Shown here: piece by piece, positions 52,755 through 62,710 of the stretch
Numbering within the stretch: the stretch's first letter is position 1
Layout of the letters: each line of letters starts with the position of its first letter
NCBI GenBank assembly: GCA_022772735.1
Contig: JALEZD010000003.1
Location: 1-64,000 of the forward strand
Origin: Erysipelotrichaceae bacterium
Lineage (GTDB): Bacteria; Bacillota_I; Bacilli_A; Erysipelotrichales; Erysipelotrichaceae
Direction: 5' to 3'
DNA length: 64,000 bases
The notes under the pieces: generated by a model
What the model saw: the letters and a program-made list of their open reading frames with translations, nothing else
Told to the model about the DNA's origin: nothing
Databases searched by the model: none
Position numbers and translations under genes: made by a program

Positions 52755-55022
52755 ATGTCAAAAACAAAGAAACTTTTACTTTTTGTTTTTAGTATAATAT
52801 TTTTGATTTCTGGAATACCTTTAACAGAAATATTAGCTGAAAACACAGAAGAGGCTGTTTTAAGTGGTGAAAATACATCGACAGAAACAATCTCAGAATC
52901 TAATGAAAATACAGAAACATCAAATGAAGAACAACCAATAGAAATAACCAACAATAATGAAACACCTCAAACTAATACAGAGGCAGAATCTAGTGAAAAT
53001 AAAGCTGGTGAATCTGTATCAGATTCAGGTTTAACTGTGGAAGAATCTGCTAAAGAACAACCAGCAGAATCAATAAATTCTAATATATCAGAATCAACTA
53101 ATACACCAATAGAAACAAATGAAAATACTTCAGAATCTGTAGGTGTAACTAGCTTTAGAGCAGCTAATACTGCAAGTTTGGCACCAGCATCAACATTGAC
53201 AGTAAAAATGAGTGGTCAATATTCTGGAACATCTGGTGATGTACATAGTTTTAATAAAAGTGAAATTAGAACTTTTACGAGCATGGATAGTGAACTTGGT
53301 CGTGGAGATGAACATGAGGGTTTATTTAACCACTTAAGAACAAATTTTGTCGGATGGACAGATATGCCTTTAAAAGCTGATGGAGATGTTCAAGATGGAG
53401 CAAGACTTTATTTACCAAAAGATAAATTATCAACTGCGTTTCCAAATGGTTTAACAGGAAATGATGAGCTATATGCTGTATATGTAAATTTAAATTTAAA
53501 TGTATCTTCAAGTAACATTTGGGGTATTTTAAGTATGCTTAATGGTAAGGTAGAAGATGTAGTTGGGTTAAAAGATTTAATTAACTCTGATAAGAATGTA
53601 GAAATAAATGGTAGTGTTGATGAAGAGAGTGCTTTGCCATTTACAGAAGTTAGTAAAGTAGAAACAGGTACGGAAAAGATTTTAGATGAAACTGGTAAAG
53701 ATGTTGATGTTGAGTCAACTACAATCTTAGACTTCTATAAAACAGCAAAAGATACAGATGTTCATGAAGTTGTTTTAAAATCATCTTTTGAAATGAATGA
53801 GAGAACTGCACTTCTTGTATATGCTAATCCGGGATTTGGATATGAATGGAAAGGTGTATTGACAGAAAACTATAAAACAGTAGAAATGATGACTGATAAA
53901 GTAGGAAAAGATGCAGGATACACACATATTGATTTAACAATAACAATTGATGATAGAGTAAATATTCCAGATAATTTTTATTTAGGTTTTAAAAATTATT
54001 CGTATAGACCTTTATATGTAAGAGATGACAATGGATATTTAGATATTTTAAATCCAAATGATGGAAGCAATCTAGGTGCAACAAAGGATTCTTTTAACTC
54101 ACTTATAAGTAATACATCACCTGATGTGTTTTTTGCGGTAAGCAATCCAAATAAGAGCAATAAATTTGTTATTAGAACTATACTAAGAGATGGTGTAGAA
54201 AGAATAAATTCTATTGATGCAGATAGTACAGAGTCTGCTGCAGAAAAGGTTATTACAAGTACAGAACTAGTTCTTTACACAAAAGAAGAACTTAAAACAA
54301 TGATTCCTAATTTATCTGAAGAAGAGTTAAATAAAAAAATATTTACTGTTGATGATACTGTTGTAAAAGAACTTGCAAAAACAAACGGAATGGATACTCT
54401 TAAAATTTCCGGATATGTTGATGGTGTTGCAAGGTCTTCTGTAGGAGTACATAATTTACCATTTTTGGGGTCATCAAATTTATACACATTTACACCTGTT
54501 TTAAGAACGTATTCTAATCTATTAAAACTTGGATATATTGATACATTTGATGTTAAATATGAGTTTTTATCAGACTCAGGAGTGCAATTACCTGCATCAG
54601 TAGTTAGTTTATTACCTCCAACACTTATAAATCAAAAATCAACAACTAATGTTGTACCACCTCTTTCATTCCCAAGTGTTAATGAAAATGGAGGAAGATG
54701 GGTATTTGTTGGATGGAATCTTGCAAATCAGGTAGTGGTTGATAGTGATTTAACATTTGTAGGAACATGGAAATTTATTAAAGATTCAATTCCTACTTCA
54801 ATACCAACAACACCAACTGTTACAAAGGTTGAGCCAAAACTAACATGTGCTGATGAAGGAAAAGTATGGAATGAATCAAAACAAGCATGTGTGATTGAAG
54901 GTGCTTTAAAAGTACATGTAGTTCCAAATACTGCAACAAATATTAGTTCATTGAGTTATTATGTTATAAGCTTGATTTCTGTTTTGGGAATTGTAGCATT
55001 AAAACTTAAATCAAACAAATAA
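52755..55022 (+). CDS. Largest surface protein: InlB-like, SHIRT-like, C-x13-C and VPNTA
   Basis: 755 residues. Signal peptide to about ILAEN, then a ~100-residue Glu/Ser/Thr/Asn-rich region. An InlB-like module (TNFVGWTDMP), a long beta-rich region, a full SHIRT-like module (VKYEFLSDSGVQLP ... VFVGWNLAN ... FVGTWKF, about 605-690), linker, TCADEGKVWNESKQAC, VVPNTA, span and KSNK. Its 3' 190 bases match the 50802 gene. Start choice is explained in the ribosome-binding-site entry. Confidence 0.88.
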   Translation: MSKTKKLLLFVFSIIFLISGIPLTEILAENTEEAVLSGENTSTETISESNENTETSNEEQPIEITNNNETPQTNTEAESSENKAGESVSDSGLTVEESAKEQPAESINSNISESTNTPIETNENTSESVGVTSFRAANTASLAPASTLTVKMSGQYSGTSGDVHSFNKSEIRTFTSMDSELGRGDEHEGLFNHLRTNFVGWTDMPLKADGDVQDGARLYLPKDKLSTAFPNGLTGNDELYAVYVNLNLNVSSSNIWGILSMLNGKVEDVVGLKDLINSDKNVEINGSVDEESALPFTEVSKVETGTEKILDETGKDVDVESTTILDFYKTAKDTDVHEVVLKSSFEMNERTALLVYANPGFGYEWKGVLTENYKTVEMMTDKVGKDAGYTHIDLTITIDDRVNIPDNFYLGFKNYSYRPLYVRDDNGYLDILNPNDGSNLGATKDSFNSLISNTSPDVFFAVSNPNKSNKFVIRTILRDGVERINSIDADSTESAAEKVITSTELVLYTKEELKTMIPNLSEEELNKKIFTVDDTVVKELAKTNGMDTLKISGYVDGVARSSVGVHNLPFLGSSNLYTFTPVLRTYSNLLKLGYIDTFDVKYEFLSDSGVQLPASVVSLLPPTLINQKSTTNVVPPLSFPSVNENGGRWVFVGWNLANQVVVDSDLTFVGTWKFIKDSIPTSIPTTPTVTKVEPKLTCADEGKVWNESKQACVIEGALKVHVVPNTATNISSLSYYVISLISVLGIVALKLKSNK
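54804..54993 (+). repeat. 190-bp near-identical 3' segment, copy 2
   Basis: Partner of 52416-52605 at a constant offset of 2388 bases. Confidence 0.85.
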
Positions 55023-55054
55023 AGATACAATTCAACATTAAAATTGAAAAAATA

Positions 55055-55088
55055 AAAGTGGAAATATTAAAAATAAGTTCCACTTTTT
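55055..55088 (+). terminator. Terminator after the 52755 gene
   Basis: AAAGTGGAA pairs with TTCCACTTT, then T-rich. Confidence 0.75.
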
Positions 55089-55165
55089 GTTTGTTGAAAT
55101 TAAATAGTAATTTTTAATATAAATAATTGATGAAATTAATAAAATTTTATAAAATATAAAACGCC

Positions 55166-55191
55166 AAAATGATAACTTATTCTATCATTTT
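55166..55191. promoter_or_regulatory. Inverted repeat before the tdk promoter
   Basis: AAAATGATA and TATCATTTT are 8 bases apart, directly upstream of an extended -10 (TG-T-TATAAT, 55196-55204). It may be an operator or a second terminator. Confidence 0.4.
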
Positions 55192-55232
55192 TATGTGTTA
55201 TAATTGTTTGGGAATATGTTAGGAGTAAAATT

Positions 55233-55844
55233 ATGAGTATGATGTATAATCAATATAGACCTGGATGGGTAGAGGTTATTTCAGGTTGTATGTTTGCAGG
55301 AAAAACGGAAGAATTAATAAGAAGAATAAAAGTTTTAGAGTTTGCTAAAAAAAATATTAAAGTATTTAAACCTGCAATAGATAATAGATATAGTAATACA
55401 AAAGTTGTTTCGCATGCAGGAAGTAGTGTTGAGGCTATAGTTATTGAAAAAGCTGAAGATATATTTGACTACATAGATGATAATACAGATGTTGTAGCAA
55501 TTGATGAAGTGCAATTTTTTGATGAAGCAGTAACAGAGGTTTGTGATGTTTTAGCCAAACAAGGCAAAAGAGTAATGGTTGCAGGACTTGATACTGATTT
55601 TAGAGGAGAACCATTTGGAGTAATGCCTGTATTAATTACAGAAGCAGAGTTTGTTACAAAACTTACAGCAGTTTGTAATATATGTGGTTCACCAGCAACT
55701 AGAACACAAAGGCTTGTGAATAATGAACCTGCAAGTTATGATGACGAAACTATTCTAGTTGGCGCAAGTGAATCATATGAGGCAAGATGTAGACATTGCC
55801 ATACAATTAAAAATAAAAAATCAATTTTAAAGAAAGGTATTTAG
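55233..55844 (+). CDS. tdk: Thymidine kinase
   Basis: 203 residues. P-loop [14 protein letters not shown], the DExQ-like VAIDEVQFF, and a C-terminal zinc site (CNICG ... CRHCH). It salvages thymidine to dTMP. Starts the tdk-prfA-prmC cluster, with one base before prfA. Confidence 0.95.
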   Translation: MSMMYNQYRPGWVEVISGCMFAGKTEELIRRIKVLEFAKKNIKVFKPAIDNRYSNTKVVSHAGSSVEAIVIEKAEDIFDYIDDNTDVVAIDEVQFFDEAVTEVCDVLAKQGKRVMVAGLDTDFRGEPFGVMPVLITEAEFVTKLTAVCNICGSPATRTQRLVNNEPASYDDETILVGASESYEARCRHCHTIKNKKSILKKGI

Positions 55845-55845
55845 T

Positions 55846-56916
55846 ATGAATCCAATGATTGAAAAACTAGTTATCGCAAATGATAGATATCTAGAAATAA
55901 ATGATTTAATGCTTAAAGATGAAATTATTAGTAATCCGAAAGAACTTACAAAACTGGCAAAAGAACAAGCTGGTATTAAACAGTTGGTTGACGCATATGA
56001 AAAATATACAAATCTTCAAAGTAATATTGATCAAGCAAATATAATGCTTCAAGAAGATGATGCTGAACTTAGAGAAATGGCACAAATGGAACTTGATGAA
56101 AGTGTCATAAAAATGGAAGAATTATTAAAAGATATTCAACTATTGTTAATTCCAAAAGATCCAAATGATGACCATAACGTAATTATGGAAATTCGTGGTG
56201 GTGCTGGTGGAGATGAAGGAAATATTTTTGCTGGTGACTTATTTAGAATGTATTCAAGATATGCTGAAGGAAAAGGCTGGAAAGTTCAAGTTTTAGAAGC
56301 GAGTGAATCTGAAGCAGGAGGATTTACTCAAATTATTTTCTCAATTAAAGGAAATGATGTATATAAAGAATTAAAATTTGAATCTGGAGCGCATAGAGTT
56401 CAAAGAGTACCAAAAACTGAAACACAGGGAAGAATTCATACTTCAACTGCAACAGTACTTTGTCAAGCTGAAGCAGAAGATGAAGATATAGAAATCTCTA
56501 TGTCTGATTTAACAATTGAAACTCATAGAGCATCAGGTGCTGGTGGACAACATGTTAATAAGACAGATAGTGCAGTTAGAATTGTTCATATACCAACAGG
56601 TATAACAGTAAATTGCCAAGATGGAAGAAGCCAAATTGAAAATAGAGAAACAGCACTTAGATTAATTAAAACTAGAGTAATGGAAGAATATCAAAGAATT
56701 AAAGATGAAGAAGCAGGAATTGAAAGACGAGCAAAAATTGGAACAGGTGATAGATCTGAAAAAATAAGAACTTACAATTATCCACAAAACAGAGTTACAG
56801 ATCACAGAATTGGTTTGACTATCACTCAATTAGATAGAATTGTTGAAGGTAAACTTGATGATATTATTTCAGGTTTATTAGCTGAGGAACAAAAACAGAA
56901 ATTAGAGAATAGTTAA
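55846..56916 (+). CDS. prfA: Peptide chain release factor 1
   Basis: 356 residues. The PxT-like region, GGQ motif in GAGGQHVNKTDSAVR, and normal RF1 length. It ends translation at UAA and UAG. One base separates it from prmC, whose product methylates the GGQ glutamine. Confidence 0.96.
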   Translation: MNPMIEKLVIANDRYLEINDLMLKDEIISNPKELTKLAKEQAGIKQLVDAYEKYTNLQSNIDQANIMLQEDDAELREMAQMELDESVIKMEELLKDIQLLLIPKDPNDDHNVIMEIRGGAGGDEGNIFAGDLFRMYSRYAEGKGWKVQVLEASESEAGGFTQIIFSIKGNDVYKELKFESGAHRVQRVPKTETQGRIHTSTATVLCQAEAEDEDIEISMSDLTIETHRASGAGGQHVNKTDSAVRIVHIPTGITVNCQDGRSQIENRETALRLIKTRVMEEYQRIKDEEAGIERRAKIGTGDRSEKIRTYNYPQNRVTDHRIGLTITQLDRIVEGKLDDIISGLLAEEQKQKLENS

Positions 56917-56917
56917 A

Positions 56918-57766
56918 ATGACATTTAGAGAGCTAGTAATTAAATATAAAAAACTTTGTGTTGAAAAAAATGTTCCTGAAGAAACAGTTATGGTATATTT
57001 GGTTGAATTATCTCAAAGAGATAGTTATAACTTATATATGAATTTTGAAAATGAAGTTCCACAAACACTTTTAAATGAGTTTGAAAAAGGAATGAGTAGA
57101 GTTTTAGAACACGAACCAGTTCAACATGTTCTTGGATATTCATGGTTTTATGGCTATAAATTTGTTGTGAATCCTAATGTGTTAATTCCAAGAGTCGAAA
57201 CTGAAGAACTTGTATCATATATTTTAAGTAGAATGGATGAGTTTTTTAATGGGAATAGTAAACTTACTGCATGTGATATTGGAACAGGTTCTGGTGCACT
57301 TGCTATATCATTAAAAAAAGAAGAAGACAGTTTAAATATGTATGCAAGTGATATTAGTGAAGAAGCATTATCTATTGCAAAATTAAATGCTAAAAATAAT
57401 AATGCAGATATTAAATTCTTATCTGGTGATATGTTACAGCCATTTATTGATAATAAAATAAATCTAGATATATTAATATGTAATCCACCATATATACCAA
57501 ATAATGAAGTTTTAGAAGATTTTGTATTTGAACATGAGCCACATGTAGCACTTTTTGGTGGAGAAGATGGTTTAAAATTTTATAGAGAAATTTTTAAAAA
57601 TTGCAAAAAAATACTTAATAAAAAAAGTTTTATGGCTTTTGAAATAGGTTATAATCAAAAAGAAGCACTCAAAGATTTATTAAATGAATATTTACCAAAT
57701 ACAAAATTTGAATTTATTAAAGATATAAATAATAAAAATAGAATGTTATTTGTTTATTTTGATTAA
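56918..57766 (+). CDS. prmC: Release factor glutamine methyltransferase
   Basis: 282 residues. SAM motif DIGTGSGALAISL and the catalytic CNPPYIP. N-terminal helical domain (EPVQHVLGYSWFYG) as in PrmC. It methylates RF1 encoded just upstream. Confidence 0.95.
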   Translation: MTFRELVIKYKKLCVEKNVPEETVMVYLVELSQRDSYNLYMNFENEVPQTLLNEFEKGMSRVLEHEPVQHVLGYSWFYGYKFVVNPNVLIPRVETEELVSYILSRMDEFFNGNSKLTACDIGTGSGALAISLKKEEDSLNMYASDISEEALSIAKLNAKNNNADIKFLSGDMLQPFIDNKINLDILICNPPYIPNNEVLEDFVFEHEPHVALFGGEDGLKFYREIFKNCKKILNKKSFMAFEIGYNQKEALKDLLNEYLPNTKFEFIKDINNKNRMLFVYFD

Positions 57767-57783
57767 GGGCATAAGCCCTTTTT
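57765..57783 (+). terminator. Terminator after prmC
   Basis: AAGGGC-ATAA-GCCCTT followed by T-rich sequence. Confidence 0.8.
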
Positions 57784-57880
57784 AAATTAAAAAATAAATA
57801 CTATATATAGTAATGGCGGTTATAAATTGAGTGTTAATTTTCATTTTAAAAATGCTATACTAGACAAGTGAGGGAAACAT

Positions 57881-58642
57881 ATGAATCAAAATGATAAAAT
57901 ACTTCATTTAGCTACTTTAACAGGATATTATGTACTTTGTTGTGGTGGAGAAACTTATAGAGTAGAAGATACAATTTGTAGAATACTGTCAAATTATAAA
58001 ATGGAAAATGTTAATGCATTTACGTCACCAACGGTGGTAATTGCATCATGTATGTATGAAGGAAAAACATATACAAAAGTACTTAGAGTTAATGATAGAA
58101 GTGCTGATATGGATATGATGGATAAACTTAATCAACTATCTAGAGATTCAAAAGACATTGATGTTGATGAATTTGAAAGACGATTAAACAAAATAATACT
58201 TTCTGAAAATAAAGAGGATATTAAAACTGTTTTATTTGCTGGATTAGTTGCTTTTGGATTTACACTATTTTTTAAAGGGAGTATCATTGATTCTATGTGT
58301 TCATTTTTGCTAGGTTCTATTGTAAAAATTCTTATTATCTTCCTTAAGAAAAAAGAAATAAACAACTTTATGATTACCCTTGTTGCTTCTTTTATGATAA
58401 CTATTTCCTCATTATTTTTAAAAAGTAATAATTTAATTGCAAGTAAAGATATAGTAATAATAGGTACAATAATGTTACTAGTACCAGGTTTGGCAATCAC
58501 AAATGCTATTAAAGATTTTTTATCAAATGATTTAGTAAGTGGTACAACTCGTGCAATGGAAGCATTCATAATCGCAATATTTGTTGCGGTTGGGAGTGGA
58601 TTAGCATTAACATTTTGGATTAAACTTGGTGGATTAATATGA
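57881..58642 (+). CDS. ThrE-like exporter, N-terminal half (DUF1212)
   Basis: 253 residues. A soluble N-terminal region with GGETYRVEDTI is followed by five membrane spans, as in the N-terminal half of threonine/serine exporters. The C-terminal half is a separate gene that overlaps by 4 bases. Amino-acid export is likely, with the exact substrate unknown. Confidence 0.88.
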   Translation: MNQNDKILHLATLTGYYVLCCGGETYRVEDTICRILSNYKMENVNAFTSPTVVIASCMYEGKTYTKVLRVNDRSADMDMMDKLNQLSRDSKDIDVDEFERRLNKIILSENKEDIKTVLFAGLVAFGFTLFFKGSIIDSMCSFLLGSIVKILIIFLKKKEINNFMITLVASFMITISSLFLKSNNLIASKDIVIIGTIMLLVPGLAITNAIKDFLSNDLVSGTTRAMEAFIIAIFVAVGSGLALTFWIKLGGLI

Positions 58643-59061
58643 TACTTAGACTATTAGGAGCATTTATTGCAGCATATGGATTTGGATATATTTATAATAT
58701 CAAGGGAAAAAAATTAACTTATGTTTCTATTGGTGGTTTATTAGGAGCATTTATTTACGAAATGTGTATAGTTTTTAATATTAGTGAGTTTGCATCATTA
58801 CTTTTAAGTTCAATTGGAATATCGTTGTATGCTGAAATAATGGCAAGATATTTGAAAACACCAGTTACAGGCTTCATATTAATTGCATTAATAATTTTAG
58901 TGCCAGGTGGAGGTATGTATTACACCATGCTATATGCATTATCATCAAACATAGATATGTCAATACTAGTAGGTATTGATACTCTTGCAAAGGCAGGATG
59001 TTTAGCATTAGGAGCAATAATTGTTTCAAGTGTAAAAAAATTATTTATTAAAAAAATATAA
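58639..59061 (+). CDS. ThrE-like exporter, C-terminal half (DUF3815)
   Basis: 140 residues with four to five spans and ILVPGGGMYYTML, the conserved segment of ThrE_2 proteins. It works with the preceding product. The split ThrE arrangement is common in Firmicutes. Confidence 0.87.
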   Translation: MILRLLGAFIAAYGFGYIYNIKGKKLTYVSIGGLLGAFIYEMCIVFNISEFASLLLSSIGISLYAEIMARYLKTPVTGFILIALIILVPGGGMYYTMLYALSSNIDMSILVGIDTLAKAGCLALGAIIVSSVKKLFIKKI

Positions 59062-59078
59062 CCAGAGAAATTTGGTTA
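59057..59078. terminator. Hairpin between convergent genes
   Basis: ATAACCA and TGGTTAT pair across about 8 bases with T-rich flanks; it overlaps the end of the ThrE_2 gene. Confidence 0.5.
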
Positions 59079-59083
59079 TATTT

Positions 59084-59710
59084 TTAGTTGCTTAATGATT
59101 TTACTACTTGTTTTAAATTTGATAGTCTATATGAATTTCTTAGTAATGTGTATAAACCTATTCCAAGGGTTGAAAAGAATACTGACATAAATATATGCGA
59201 ACTAATTCCTAGTGAATCAAGCAGTGCGATGTTGAATATAGATACAAATGCAGATATTACCATTGCGAATATACCGAAAATGTTTTTCTTTTTTCTTTCC
59301 TCATATAATTTTTCTAAATTCATTTTATCAATATATGAAACTCTATGCCCAAATAATTTGTTAAATTGAGTTTTATATTTTTTTAAAGATATAAACATAG
59401 AAACTATTGAAACAAATAAGCATAATAAAAATGCAAATGGAGCTATAAATTCAAAAATTGTATTTTCTAAAAATAATAAACCTATAAAAAGTGGCAAAAA
59501 ACTAAATAATATACCTGATATACCAAGAGCTGATTTATCAGATTCTTTATCAGCAATATCTATCTCTTTAGCAAGTTGTTCTATCTTTATGTGTGGATCA
59601 TAAGTTTTTCTCAGGTTGTTTTTACTGCTTGTATCTTTTTCTATTTCATCAAGCGCATTTATTAGTGCACTACTATCAATTAATTCTTCTGCTTCATATA
59701 TTTTATTCAT
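59084..59710 (-). CDS. Four-span membrane protein of unknown function
   Basis: 208 residues. A ~65-residue charged N-terminal region, two span pairs (about 83-115 and 145-190) and a short C-tail. I recognise no family. It is a single gene, convergent with the ThrE pair. Confidence 0.65.
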   Translation of the reverse strand: MNKIYEAEELIDSSALINALDEIEKDTSSKNNLRKTYDPHIKIEQLAKEIDIADKESDKSALGISGILFSFLPLFIGLLFLENTIFEFIAPFAFLLCLFVSIVSMFISLKKYKTQFNKLFGHRVSYIDKMNLEKLYEERKKKNIFGIFAMVISAFVSIFNIALLDSLGISSHIFMSVFFSTLGIGLYTLLRNSYRLSNLKQVVKSLSN

Positions 59711-59794
59711 TTGATATACCTCTAATATTGTTACCTTAATCTAAATAATATCATAAATTATATCACTATGATAAACTTAAATTAGGTGATTAAA

Positions 59795-60373
59795 ATGATT
59801 ATTGAAAAAAAGGATTACAAGTATGCAGTTGATGTTTTAAAAAAAGATGGAATAATTGCTTATCCAACAGATACAGTTTATGGTTTAGCAATACGATATA
59901 ACTCAAATAAAGCTTTGGAAAATTTGATTAATAGAAAAAAACGACCAAAAGAAAAATCATTTCCTATTATGGTTAGTAATTTAAAAATGTTAAAAAAAGT
60001 TGCAATTGTAAATGAAAGAAGTGAAGAGATAATTAATAGATTGATGCCAGGAGCATTAACAGTTGTTTTGAATAAAAATGATGAGACAGGGACAATTGCG
60101 ATAAGAATGGCTCATGAAGAAACATTAAAGAAAATTATTGAAGAACTTAATGAACCAATATATTTGACAAGTGCTAATTTATCAAATTATCCAACATGCA
60201 ATTCCCCAGATGAGATTGTTATGTATAATTTGGCAGATGTTATTGTGAATGGTGAAACAAAAGAGGGAATAGCAAGTACAATTGTTGATTTAACAGGTGA
60301 TGATATTAAAATTTTAAGACAAGGACCAATAAGTTTAGATGATATTTTAAATAAGGAGAATAAAAATGGATAA
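59795..60373 (+). CDS. tsaC: Threonylcarbamoyl-AMP synthase
   Basis: 192 residues. [25 protein letters not shown] and [11 protein letters not shown] identify the Sua5/YrdC/YwlC family, which starts t6A synthesis on tRNA. It is short and lacks the extra Sua5 C-terminal domain. A GTG at 59786 is within the AGGTGA ribosome-binding site, so the ATG at 59795 is used. It overlaps glyA by 8 bases. Confidence 0.93.
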   Translation: MIIEKKDYKYAVDVLKKDGIIAYPTDTVYGLAIRYNSNKALENLINRKKRPKEKSFPIMVSNLKMLKKVAIVNERSEEIINRLMPGALTVVLNKNDETGTIAIRMAHEETLKKIIEELNEPIYLTSANLSNYPTCNSPDEIVMYNLADVIVNGETKEGIASTIVDLTGDDIKILRQGPISLDDILNKENKNG

Positions 60374-61583
60374 ACAATTATTAGATGCAATAAAACAAGA
60401 AGAATATAGACAAAAAAACAATATTGAGCTTATCGCATCAGAAAACTTCGTTTCAAAGGATGTTTTAGAGGCTGCAGGAAGTATACTTACAAATAAATAT
60501 GCAGAAGGATATCCAAATAAAAGGTATTATGGCGGATGTGAAATGGTGGATATTGTTGAAACTCTAGCAATAGAAAGAGCTAAACAAATTTTTGGTGCAG
60601 AACATGCGAATGTTCAACCACATTCAGGTTCTCAAGCAAATATGGCTGTATATATGTCTGTATTAAAACCCAATGACAAAATAATGGGTATGGATTTAAA
60701 TTCTGGCGGGCATTTAACACATGGATTTTCTATGAACTTTAGTGGACAACTTTATAATGTTGTATCATATGGTGTAAATAAAGATACAGAAATGCTTGAT
60801 TATGATGAAATATTAAAGCTTGCAAAAATAGAAAAACCAAAAATGATTGTTGTTGGAGCAAGTGCTTATTCAAGAGAAATAGATTTTAAAAAATTTAGAG
60901 AAATTTGTGATGAAGTTCAAGCATATTTGATGGTGGATATGGCACATATAGCAGGGCTTGTTGCGGCAAAATTGCATAATAATCCAGTTGTTTATGCAGA
61001 TTTTGTGACCAGCACAACCCATAAAACTTTAAGAGGTCCTCGTGGTGGTTTGATTTTGTGTAAAAAAGAATATGCCAATATTATTGATAAAACTGTATTT
61101 CCTGGAATACAGGGTGGTCCATTAATGCATATTATTGCAGCAAAAGCAGCTTGTTTCTATGAAGTTTTACAACCTGAATTTAAAGAATATGCAAGTAATA
61201 TAATAAAAAACTGTAAAGCACTTGGAGAGTCTTTAAAGGAAGAAGGATTTAGACTTGTAAGTGGAGGAAGTGATAATCACTTAATAAATGTAGATGTTAA
61301 ATCTTCTATTAATATGACAGGAAAAACTGCTGAAAAACTCTTAGATGAAGTTAATATTACTTGTAATAAAAATACAATTCCATATGATAGTGAAAAACCT
61401 TTTACAGCAAGTGGTATAAGACTAGGAAGTGCTGCAATGACTACTAAGGGATTTAATGAAGAAGAATTTAAACTTATTGGTAAACTAATAAGCAAGGTTT
61501 TAAAAAATCCTGATGATGAAAATATTAAAGCTCAAGTAAAAGAAGAAGTTAAAAATCTTGTTGAAAAACATCCTTTTTACTAG
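60366..61583 (+). CDS. glyA: Serine hydroxymethyltransferase
   Basis: 405 residues. PLP-enzyme signatures: [36 protein letters not shown], the PLP lysine in [12 protein letters not shown], and [13 protein letters not shown]. Makes glycine and methylene-THF, supplying FolD. Normal length; a terminator follows. Confidence 0.97.
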   Translation: MDKQLLDAIKQEEYRQKNNIELIASENFVSKDVLEAAGSILTNKYAEGYPNKRYYGGCEMVDIVETLAIERAKQIFGAEHANVQPHSGSQANMAVYMSVLKPNDKIMGMDLNSGGHLTHGFSMNFSGQLYNVVSYGVNKDTEMLDYDEILKLAKIEKPKMIVVGASAYSREIDFKKFREICDEVQAYLMVDMAHIAGLVAAKLHNNPVVYADFVTSTTHKTLRGPRGGLILCKKEYANIIDKTVFPGIQGGPLMHIIAAKAACFYEVLQPEFKEYASNIIKNCKALGESLKEEGFRLVSGGSDNHLINVDVKSSINMTGKTAEKLLDEVNITCNKNTIPYDSEKPFTASGIRLGSAAMTTKGFNEEEFKLIGKLISKVLKNPDDENIKAQVKEEVKNLVEKHPFY

Positions 61584-61607
61584 AATCAAAATTTACATAA
61601 CAAAATA

Positions 61608-61638
61608 ACAAAAAAGCCTGTCAATATGACAGGTTTTT
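61608..61638 (+). terminator. Terminator after glyA
   Basis: AAAAAAGCCTGTCA pairs with TGACAGGTTTTTTT across a 2-base turn. Confidence 0.85.
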
Positions 61639-61915
61639 TTGATTTATGTTAGGATAAAATCCTTTAAAGAGGGAAGTTTATTAAGTGTGTGTGATGGGAT
61701 CCCTCATGCAATATTTTTTATTTATACATATGTAGTACAAATAAAAGGCTAAAATATTACACTATCTAAAATATCATACTTATCAGTTAGCGTCAACTAA
61801 CATTTTTTTAGTTTATTTGTTTTTTGTCATTGTGAATTAAATAATTTTAAGGAATACACTTCATGTAGTACAAATAGTGGTATAATGTTTTAGATATGAA
61901 AGGATAAAATAATAT
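61639..61915. other. upp upstream region with repeated promoter-like element and small hairpin
   Basis: ATGTAGTACAAATA occurs at 61730-61743 and 61863-61876. Each copy is followed within 5 bases by a -10-like box (TAAAAT at 61749, TATAAT at 61881). Between them GTTAG-CGTCAA-CTAAC (61786-61801) runs into A-T7, a weak terminator. I see no PyrR site or known riboswitch. Confidence 0.45.
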
Positions 61916-62536
61916 ATGTTAAATGTACTTAATCACCCACTAATTACTCATAAATTAGCTCATATGAGAGATAAAAACACAGGGACAAAGGATTTTAGAC
62001 AAAATCTAGATGAGATTGCTGGACTTATGGCTTATGAGGTTTGTAGAGATTTACCTACAATGAAAACTGTTGTAGAAACTCCAATTGGACCATGTGATAC
62101 TTATGTTTTATCAAAGGATATTGTTTTAGTACCTATTTTGCGTGCTGGTCTTGGACTTGTTAATGGAATAACTGATTTAATTCCTACTGCAAAAGTTGGT
62201 TTTATAGGGCTATACAGAGATGAAGAGACATTAGAACCACACGAATATTTTGTTAAAATGCCAAGCAATATTAATGATGCAGTTAACTTGGTTTTAGATC
62301 CAATGCTTGCGACTGGAGGAAGTGCTGTTGCGGCTATTGATTTACTTAAAAAAAGAGGCGCAAGAAATATTAAACTTGTTTGTCTAGTTGCTGCACCAGA
62401 AGGAGTAAAAGCTGTTGTTGATAAACATCCAGATGTAGATATTTATTTAGCTGCACTTGATGATAAATTAAATGAAAAAGGTTATATTGTTCCAGGACTT
62501 GGAGATGCTGGGGATAGAATTTTTGGAACAAAATAG
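61916..62536 (+). CDS. upp: Uracil phosphoribosyltransferase
   Basis: 206 residues. [43 protein letters not shown] (PRPP loop) and [12 protein letters not shown]. It salvages uracil to UMP. Sits before the atp operon as in Bacillus. Confidence 0.97.
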   Translation: MLNVLNHPLITHKLAHMRDKNTGTKDFRQNLDEIAGLMAYEVCRDLPTMKTVVETPIGPCDTYVLSKDIVLVPILRAGLGLVNGITDLIPTAKVGFIGLYRDEETLEPHEYFVKMPSNINDAVNLVLDPMLATGGSAVAAIDLLKKRGARNIKLVCLVAAPEGVKAVVDKHPDVDIYLAALDDKLNEKGYIVPGLGDAGDRIFGTK

Positions 62537-62710
62537 ATGAGTAAAACTACTTTAAAGTTTGTAAGTAGAATAGTTTTAGGACTTGTCATAGCGATATTTT
62601 TAGGTAGATATTTAGATGATGAATTTAATACAACACCTTTAATTATGCTCGTTATGATAATTTATGTAATTGTAGGAAGTTTATATATATTAATTAAGGA
62701 AGAGAAATGA
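62537..62710 (+). CDS. Small AtpZ-like ATP synthase assembly protein
   Basis: 57 residues starting directly after the upp stop and overlapping the next gene by 4 bases (ATGA). Two membrane spans flank a short loop (FLGRYLDDEFNTTP), the plan of the AtpZ/AtpI-like small proteins found before atpI. The LGRYLDD motif and the spacing support it. Confidence 0.75.
   Translation: MSKTTLKFVSRIVLGLVIAIFLGRYLDDEFNTTPLIMLVMIIYVIVGSLYILIKEEK

Noticed and set aside
61675-61720. PyrR site or T-box before upp
   Set aside because: ATGGGATCCCTCAT looks structured, but the PyrR and T-box consensus sequences are absent.
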